From Chrysemys picta bellii (lineage: Eukaryota > Chordata > Testudines > Emydidae), in assembly GCF_011386835.1 (NCBI RefSeq), contig NC_088795.1, positions 120,111,434 through 120,175,433 on the forward strand: 64,000 nucleotides of DNA, written 5' to 3'. Under the pieces are notes generated by a model, which saw nothing but the letters and a program-made list of their open reading frames with translations, was not told the DNA's origin and ran no database searches. Made by a program: the position numbers and the translations under genes. Positions 58,476 through 64,000 of the stretch are shown here, piece after piece (position 1 is the first letter of the stretch; the number at the start of each line of letters is the position of its first letter).

Positions 58476-59939
58476 CACATGCTATTTTCCCCCCACCAAG
58501 CTAAAAACAAAAACAAAAAAAAACCTTTCATTTATCCACATCTGTTTAAATAATTTTTTAAGGGGAAGAGAGCATCTGGGATGAGATATTGTACTTTAAA
58601 TGTCAGCCCAATCCACATTAAAACAAATCAGTTGCAGCCTCTCACTCTAGAGTGTTATAGTGGAAGTGAAAATATACTGCACAGATGCAGACCTCGCTCT
58701 TGCCACTGCCAGGTGCCACTGTTGTGGGGAATGAAGCTGTCAGGAGACAATTGTCAATTCTGGGGTATTAGAAGAAGTATGAAAAGCCTAAAGCTATTGA
58801 CAGATATCACAATCTATGTTTATGAAACCATTAGTGATAAATTATGGATCCAAAAGGTTATTTAAAGTGTACCCCAAAAGCAGTCTTTGCATTATTGCAT
58901 CTCCATCTCAGCTTTTGAAAATTTCAGCTTGAAGTTTCTGCAGGTTTGTTGTATGAAGTCAAGTGCAAAAAGTAAAATATTCAGCAAACAGCATTCTTCT
59001 TCCCTGAAGAGCAACTGTTGAGCTATCATGGTTGATTTGACATATTACAAATATCTAGATAGATAGAGATGTTCCACACTGTGAAAAAGATTGAAGATCT
59101 TCCCGCCATTCACATGCACCTTAGCGTAAGCCCTTCTGTGGATTAAATAGCTTCTCTGGTTTAGGATATTGTCCACAAAATACCACAATAGATTTTGCAT
59201 TTTGCAGACCGATTTCTCAACAAAAGCAAGATTTTACTCTTGTTTGTGATCTAGCAATTTCCTGCCTTGTCTTGTCTCCTGTTCTCACATCTCACTTCTC
59301 TCCCCATTAATTTTGTCCAAAATACTGCTGCAAATATCTTTCTCACCAGTTCGTCTGATCATGATTTTCCTTATTGTTAAGAGCTAGCTTATGGCTTTTC
59401 TACAAGCCGTGTGTATGGGACAGCATGTAGCTTGGATCATCCTAGGAGCAATGCAGGGGAGGTCTTGTGCCCCTCAGAGGCACGGTTTCCTCCCTGCTTC
59501 TCCCATGCTTTGTGGGTAAGAGTACTAATTTACTGTTGGCACACTACCATGTTGCATCATGTGTGCTAACTAGTACATTGTGCGGTGGAGTCAAGGCTCC
59601 ACCCATTCCCGACACACCTCCTCTAGGGGATGGGTAGCATCTACATGCACAGTGCCAAGTCATAGTCTAGTTCTGAATGTCACACTACTACCCATCTTTT
59701 TCCATGATCAGGTCAAACTTCTCATCTGCACCTTTAAAGAACTCAGTGGCATCTCCATTCACTCAGTTCTCTCATCGCATTTTCTCCTCCACACCATTTT
59801 ATTGCATCCTAACCTTGTCCTCCTGCAGAGCACTTCTACCAACTCTATTTGGAGGGGTTAAGTGGGATTAAAGTGGGGCATAGACCTTAGGCTGGCCCTC
59901 TGCTCACAGATGAATACTATCCATTTACAATAGCACTTT

Positions 59940-60545
59940 TAAGACACACTTTTCAGACACAGAAGCCACGGGGTGGGGGAAGCCCCAGCAGCCCCCGACC
60001 CTCTCCCTGGCAGAAGCTGCAGGATGGTAGGGGAAGCCCCCAGTACCCACCAACCCTGGCAGCAGGGGAAGCCCCTGCACCCGCTCTCTGGTGGAAGCTC
60101 CAGGCGGGCAGGGCAGAAGAAGCCCCAGCGCCCTGACCCATGTCCTCTACAGAAGCTTGGGAGTGGCGGGGGAAGCCCCAGCACCCAGACCCCCACTGTG
60201 GCCCTGGGACTGAAGGAGCTCTCACTCCCTGCTGCGGACCCGGGGCCGTGGTGCAGGGACAGAGCTTCTCTGGTCTTGGGGCCACAGTGGTGGGGGGCAG
60301 AAAGGAGCAAACAGGTTGTATGGGGGCGCAGTGGGAGGAACAGAATGGGGGGACCCTGGGTGGAACAGGGATGGGTTCCAGGGAAGGGACAGAAAGGGGT
60401 GAGGCCTTGGGCAGGGCTGCAGGCTAAAGGAGCAGAATGGGGGCTGGACCGCAGGTGGAAGGAGTGCGGAGGGGCCCCCCACTTGCTCTGGCCCAGGGCC
60501 CCAGGAAACCTTAATCTGCCTCTGAGTCTGGCCCTTAATCTTTCC
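59940..60545. repeat. GC-rich block with about 60-bp degenerate minisatellite
   Basis: Repeated 'ggggaagccccagcacccc' type units at about 59978, 60028, 60075, 60118 and 60168, with 'cagaagct' spacers, then a G-rich half with 'cagaaaggggtgaggc' variants. It may be the inside of a DNA element like the one at 25601, but no paired ends with an 8-bp duplication were identified. The 212-codon frames on both strands are composition artefacts. Confidence 0.6.
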
Positions 60546-61669
60546 CATAAGTCAGTTCCATCAATGACACTAATCAATCAGTCATTAAACAATGATGTAG
60601 CTTCAACATAAAGCATACTCTTTATTGCTCTTTATTGTTAATAACCATATCAAGATAATCACTTGCTCTAAGTATTTTAGTGGTTTTTAAAAAGTATCCA
60701 AATTGCACTTTCTCAGTCCACATATTTGCTCCCTGTGTCTTCATGTCATATCTGCTTACTTTACAGGCTCTTATATTTTGCTAGTGTTGGCATTGAAAAG
60801 CCAATGCAGTTGTGGGAGTGTGAGCTGGATTCTGTTTTGCTGGGTGTATTGTCAGCAGAATCGTCACCTAAATTTTCCTTGCACAATCTTCCTTATGAAC
60901 CATGTTGTAGGAGGCAGAAAGAGTACCACTTCATTTTCTAAACCTAGGTTGTGATAGAAGCTCTGAGGTTTAAAAATAATCTTTTATCTGAGCAAATTTG
61001 ACAGTTATCTGTTCCGAGAGAATCAGTCTGGATCCACGTTATTTCTTTTATTAAGTTAAAATGCATCTTTAGTTCCATTCTCAGGATTTCCTACTGAATA
61101 TTATTCTTAATTTTTAAATTGCTTTGTCAAAATAGGATCGGTACCTCCAGTGAACGTGCCTGACAAAGAGTAATTGATTAGTTATAGGGACTGTGTGTCA
61201 GATTTAGAAGATTTGTAATACAAAAAGAACCCCAAATATTTCTTGGCAATATATTTGCCCTATGGTCACTAATGTCAGACCTAGTTATAAAAGAGAATGT
61301 GCTAACATTCAGTACTGTATATTTATAAAATTAGGAAAGGATTAAACTGGGATTGCATCAGAAAGATCCAGTTTTGTTTACTGTTCCCCACCTATTCTGT
61401 TCTTTTCTCCAGTTGAATTTAATATATATCCTGGCGGGTTGTGTGTTCTAGTAAGGGAGATTCTGGTAAAATAGAAAAAGCAAAGCATAATGCCGAGAAC
61501 AGGAAATGTATGATTTCCATCCATAGAATCTAAAATTATAAATGGGGTTTATTTTAACTGTCCAACTAGGATGTGGGAGCAGTTTAGTACAAAATCTTTC
61601 TATTTTTCCATCCATGTAATTACTATTCTGTAGCAGGCCCAAGATAACTTAATTATATTATGTTCTCAG

Positions 61670-61734
61670 GGCCGTTGCCGGAGTTGACAGAGACCCTGAT
61701 TTGGTTCATATGGAAATCCAGGACCCCAGTGGAG
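61670..61734 (+). CDS. SORCS2: SORCS2 internal exon, VPS10 propeller (exon C)
   Basis: This is a 65-bp exon. The acceptor is tgttctcag (AG at 61668-61669); the donor is gtatgc at 61735. The first G completes the Trp codon begun in the previous exon, then the frame reads AVAGVDRDPDLVHMEIQDPS followed by G and one extra base, so the next intron is phase 1. The G-V-D-x-D-P-D-L-V-H segment is the part I recall best from SORCS2 (human has a closely similar G-V-D-A-D-P-D-L-V-H-V-E). It lies in the same propeller region of the receptor ectodomain. The following exon is outside the window. Confidence 0.88.
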
Positions 61735-64000
61735 GTATGCTAATGAAAATGTTAGCAATTGACATCCTGGTGTATGGCTGCTTCTTTTGATTTTAAAGAA
61801 TACTTTTTGCATTCATTTATAAAACAGTGGGAAGAAACATTTTCCACTTGTCAGATTCTTGCTCTGTTTATATATATTCAGCAAAACTGTCCTGATATAT
61901 AAAAATGTAGTATGATTTAAAATGTACTTGTTTTCCACTCTGAAATAAATTGAAGTCAAGATGCTATGCTCCAGTGAAAAAGTCCATTAATAGTGCAATT
62001 TGTTCTGGCACTTAAACATTGAACATTTTTTCCTGATTTGCAAATACAGCTGGCAGTGCAATGTAGTGCTGGGTGAGTGTCTGCTAGAGTGAATCCTCGC
62101 ATATGTCAGCTCCACTGAATTAACAGTCTTTTCCCAGAAAATCCTTGTGTTACACATTCAACATAGTTTTGTTTTTGTTTTTTAAAAAAAATACTAGAAG
62201 TTACAGAGTACAGAGTACAAAGTAGACACTACAATTACAACATATATGTGTCTGTCTTCTTAGGAATTATACCCTTGAAAGATGGTTTAATTCTGTGGAC
62301 GATCATCCTAGCTCCTACACACTATTATATCTTAATTGTAAAGGATGTAGAACATGATAGCTCTTTCCCCCCACCCCTGCCCTGACCACGGTGAAAAATT
62401 AAGGCCAACCCTTAATAATCAGGTACCTAAAGTTCAGCTCCTAAATCCAAGTGATCAGATTTCACAGAAGCTCAGAACAGATGCAGGTCCCAATGAGTTC
62501 CTGAGTAGTTGGTTGGGTCTAGTGAGATTCAATAGGAGATTCAATAGGAGTTGGATGGAAGAAAATTTCCCATTCATTCAGCAGAATAGTGATAGGATTA
62601 CCAAGAGACAATGGCACTGCCCTGATGCTACATTAGCCTCTACTGCTCCTGCAACCCTGTTCTTCAGAGGACAGTGGCCAGTCAAGGTTACATGTGGCAG
62701 AAGATCCATTGTCATGACCTGGTTCCTCCTCCATCCCACCCTGCCCTCAAACTGCTGTGTGGTGATAATTCAATTTCTTAGATTAATAGATTCTTAAAAT
62801 GATTCAGAGTGGGACTGTGAAAAGCTGGCACATTTTTCCCCCCTTGCAAATTCTCTCTTACCTCCACTTGCCTGATGAAATCATTTCTATTACACCTGGG
62901 GCTCTCCACAGTTAGAGATTTGTCCCTTGCTATTTTTGTTTTTAGATGTGAACTCAGCTATGCATTTTGGCTCCATATTTCATGTGCTACCAAGGCCATA
63001 ATGATAGTGGCTATTTGCAAAATTCATGTCCACAGATGGGTTTGGAATTTGAATGTCCCCAAAATGCAAGGGGGGCAAGGGTTGGATCCAGCATGTTTGA
63101 TTTTTGCCCATTTCTAGATTTTATAACTCATTCTGTAACTTCAGAATAGAGTGGCAAAAATAGCAGTTGATTAACTAGTATCCGTGGAATATTTCACCAC
63201 TTTTTTTTTTTTTGGTTAAGTTCAATGACAAAGTTGAACCATGTGCATTTAATCTGATTCCCTCAAATGAACTATCACAAGTAATAATTGTGTTGTTTTT
63301 ATTTTCTAAAGAAGAATCTGAGAAAGGAACTCTGTTCTCTTACATGATTTTTAATAAGTTTATTTCCTTGCTGACTCCTTTAGTGCTATATCTGGCCCCG
63401 TTGAGGTCAATAGAATTTTTGCCATTGACTTCAATGGAAGGAGGATCAAGCTCTTTGTACCTTTATTAGATAAGAGACTTTACTGGTTTCATGCTTGTCC
63501 ATTTGAATTATGACTAATTCAAGGAATTTGAAGGCCCTTTGCTGTGTTTGCCCCAATTTCCTTGTGAAAATGGTTTGGCGACAAGCAGTAGAGTATGGAC
63601 CCAAGCTGCTTCAGAGCCACGTCCAGATTTTAAAACTGTCCCAAAAGTTTGACACTGTTTGGATTTGGTGTTTTGGTTTGGACCGTCTCATAAAAATCAT
63701 GACAAATGGGGTCATGGGAGGTAAGTTTCTTGCAGGAATAATGAAACACATGAGTGCTAAAGCTTTGCTCATTCAGACTGAGACAGAAGCGAGGTGATGT
63801 GTAGTGTTCTTATCTCAGGTTTGGGAGATTGGAATTTCCTTCATGGGCTTGGGCAAGTTACTTAGGGCTGGACTGACAGTGTGCTGTACACAGAGCTCTA
63901 TAGTGGGACAGGAGCATGCAAGGCTCCACCGTAAGAGAAGTTCTGTTCCATAACAGCTTGGTGTACAAAGTAGGTGGGAGAACTTTGCTCCATCCATTAG
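61735..64000 (+). other. SORCS2: Start of the next SORCS2 intron (phase 1)
   Basis: Sequence after the donor gtatgc. Nothing exon-like with splice sites is seen to the window end. A short palindromic piece with a 'gacttcaatgg' core at about 63395-63450 resembles the palindromic MITE family seen elsewhere in the window. The open frames of 80-147 codons here have no recognisable product. Confidence 0.7.

Larger units (their letters stand above)
53060..61669 (+). other. SORCS2: SORCS2 intron between exons B and C (phase 2)
   Basis: This 8610-bp intron starts gtaaga and ends ttctcag, splitting a Trp codon TG/G. It holds a palindromic MITE near 54.1 kb, a Harbinger MITE (54911-55195), a CR1 tail near 57.6 kb and a GC-rich minisatellite block (59940-60545). 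The stretches 53060-54127, 55196-57540, 57613-59939 and 60546-61669 contain no gene or repeat that I can name with confidence. Confidence 0.85.

Noticed and set aside
59200..59870. Possible coding-derived retroelement remnant (pyrimidine-rich 'ctcatctgcacctttaaag' region)
   Set aside because: It faintly resembles the 3' end of LINE-type elements, but no motif or boundary could be identified with confidence.
59939..60611. Overlapping 212-codon frames on both strands
   Set aside because: The GC-rich tandem-like block has few stops in any frame. The peptides are Pro/Gly/Ser-rich without a domain, and no splice context is seen.
62354..62797. A 147-codon frame on the + strand after exon C
   Set aside because: No recognisable product, no homology to the SORCS2 continuation, and no splice signals flanking it in the right phase.

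Overview
This window is nuclear DNA from an amniote, almost certainly a cryptodiran turtle. The call rests on repeats: CR1 LINEs, a tRNA-like SINE with a CR1-type tail, Penelope-like elements with the chelonian-type 'gaaagcttatgctc' block, and many hAT, Harbinger and Tc1/mariner miniature elements of types I recognise from turtle genomes. There are no operons, no bacterial genes and no complete open reading frame of convincing coding quality.

One gene is visible, on the + strand. Three small exons (47416-47580, 52986-53059, 61670-61734) have good splice sites and compatible phases. They join into part of the VPS10-domain beta-propeller of a sortilin-family receptor, best matched from memory to SORCS2. 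Everything upstream of 47416 is read as one long SORCS2 intron. The stretches 47581-52985 and 53060-61669 are the next two introns, and 61735-64000 starts a fourth. Coding sequence is only 304 bp of 64 kb.

The rest is intronic sequence crowded with transposable elements. From left to right the main ones are: a MIR at 1.4 kb; a SINE at 2.2 kb; a tandemly duplicated tRNA-like repeat at 4.6-5.0 kb; a TA-flanked Tc1/mariner MITE at 6.1 kb; a GC-rich LTR-like repeat at 8.7-10.1 kb; a Penelope-like copy with a GIY-YIG remnant at 10.2-10.7 kb; a CR1 at 15-16.2 kb split by a second Tc1/mariner MITE; an LTR-like element at 23.6-24.8 kb carrying a Penelope-like insert; a 1.2-kb hAT at 25.6-26.8 kb; a Penelope-like fold-back at 27.7-28.3 kb split by a Harbinger MITE; an L2-type LINE at 31.3-32.0 kb; hAT elements at 36.0, 39.8, 41.4, 46.4 and 51.6 kb; and a second Harbinger MITE at 54.9 kb.

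The most interesting signal is the set of Penelope-like insertions. Three (11.6, 21.2 and 27.7 kb) share one layout: a short repeat followed by an inverted partial copy of itself, the whole flanked by a 10-12 bp target-site duplication. The 27.7-kb unit, and a related copy at 24.4 kb, carry hammerhead-ribozyme-like cores. A fifth copy at 10.2-10.7 kb links this kind of repeat to a decayed GIY-YIG endonuclease reading frame. Family assignments come from recall and visible motifs, not from database searches.
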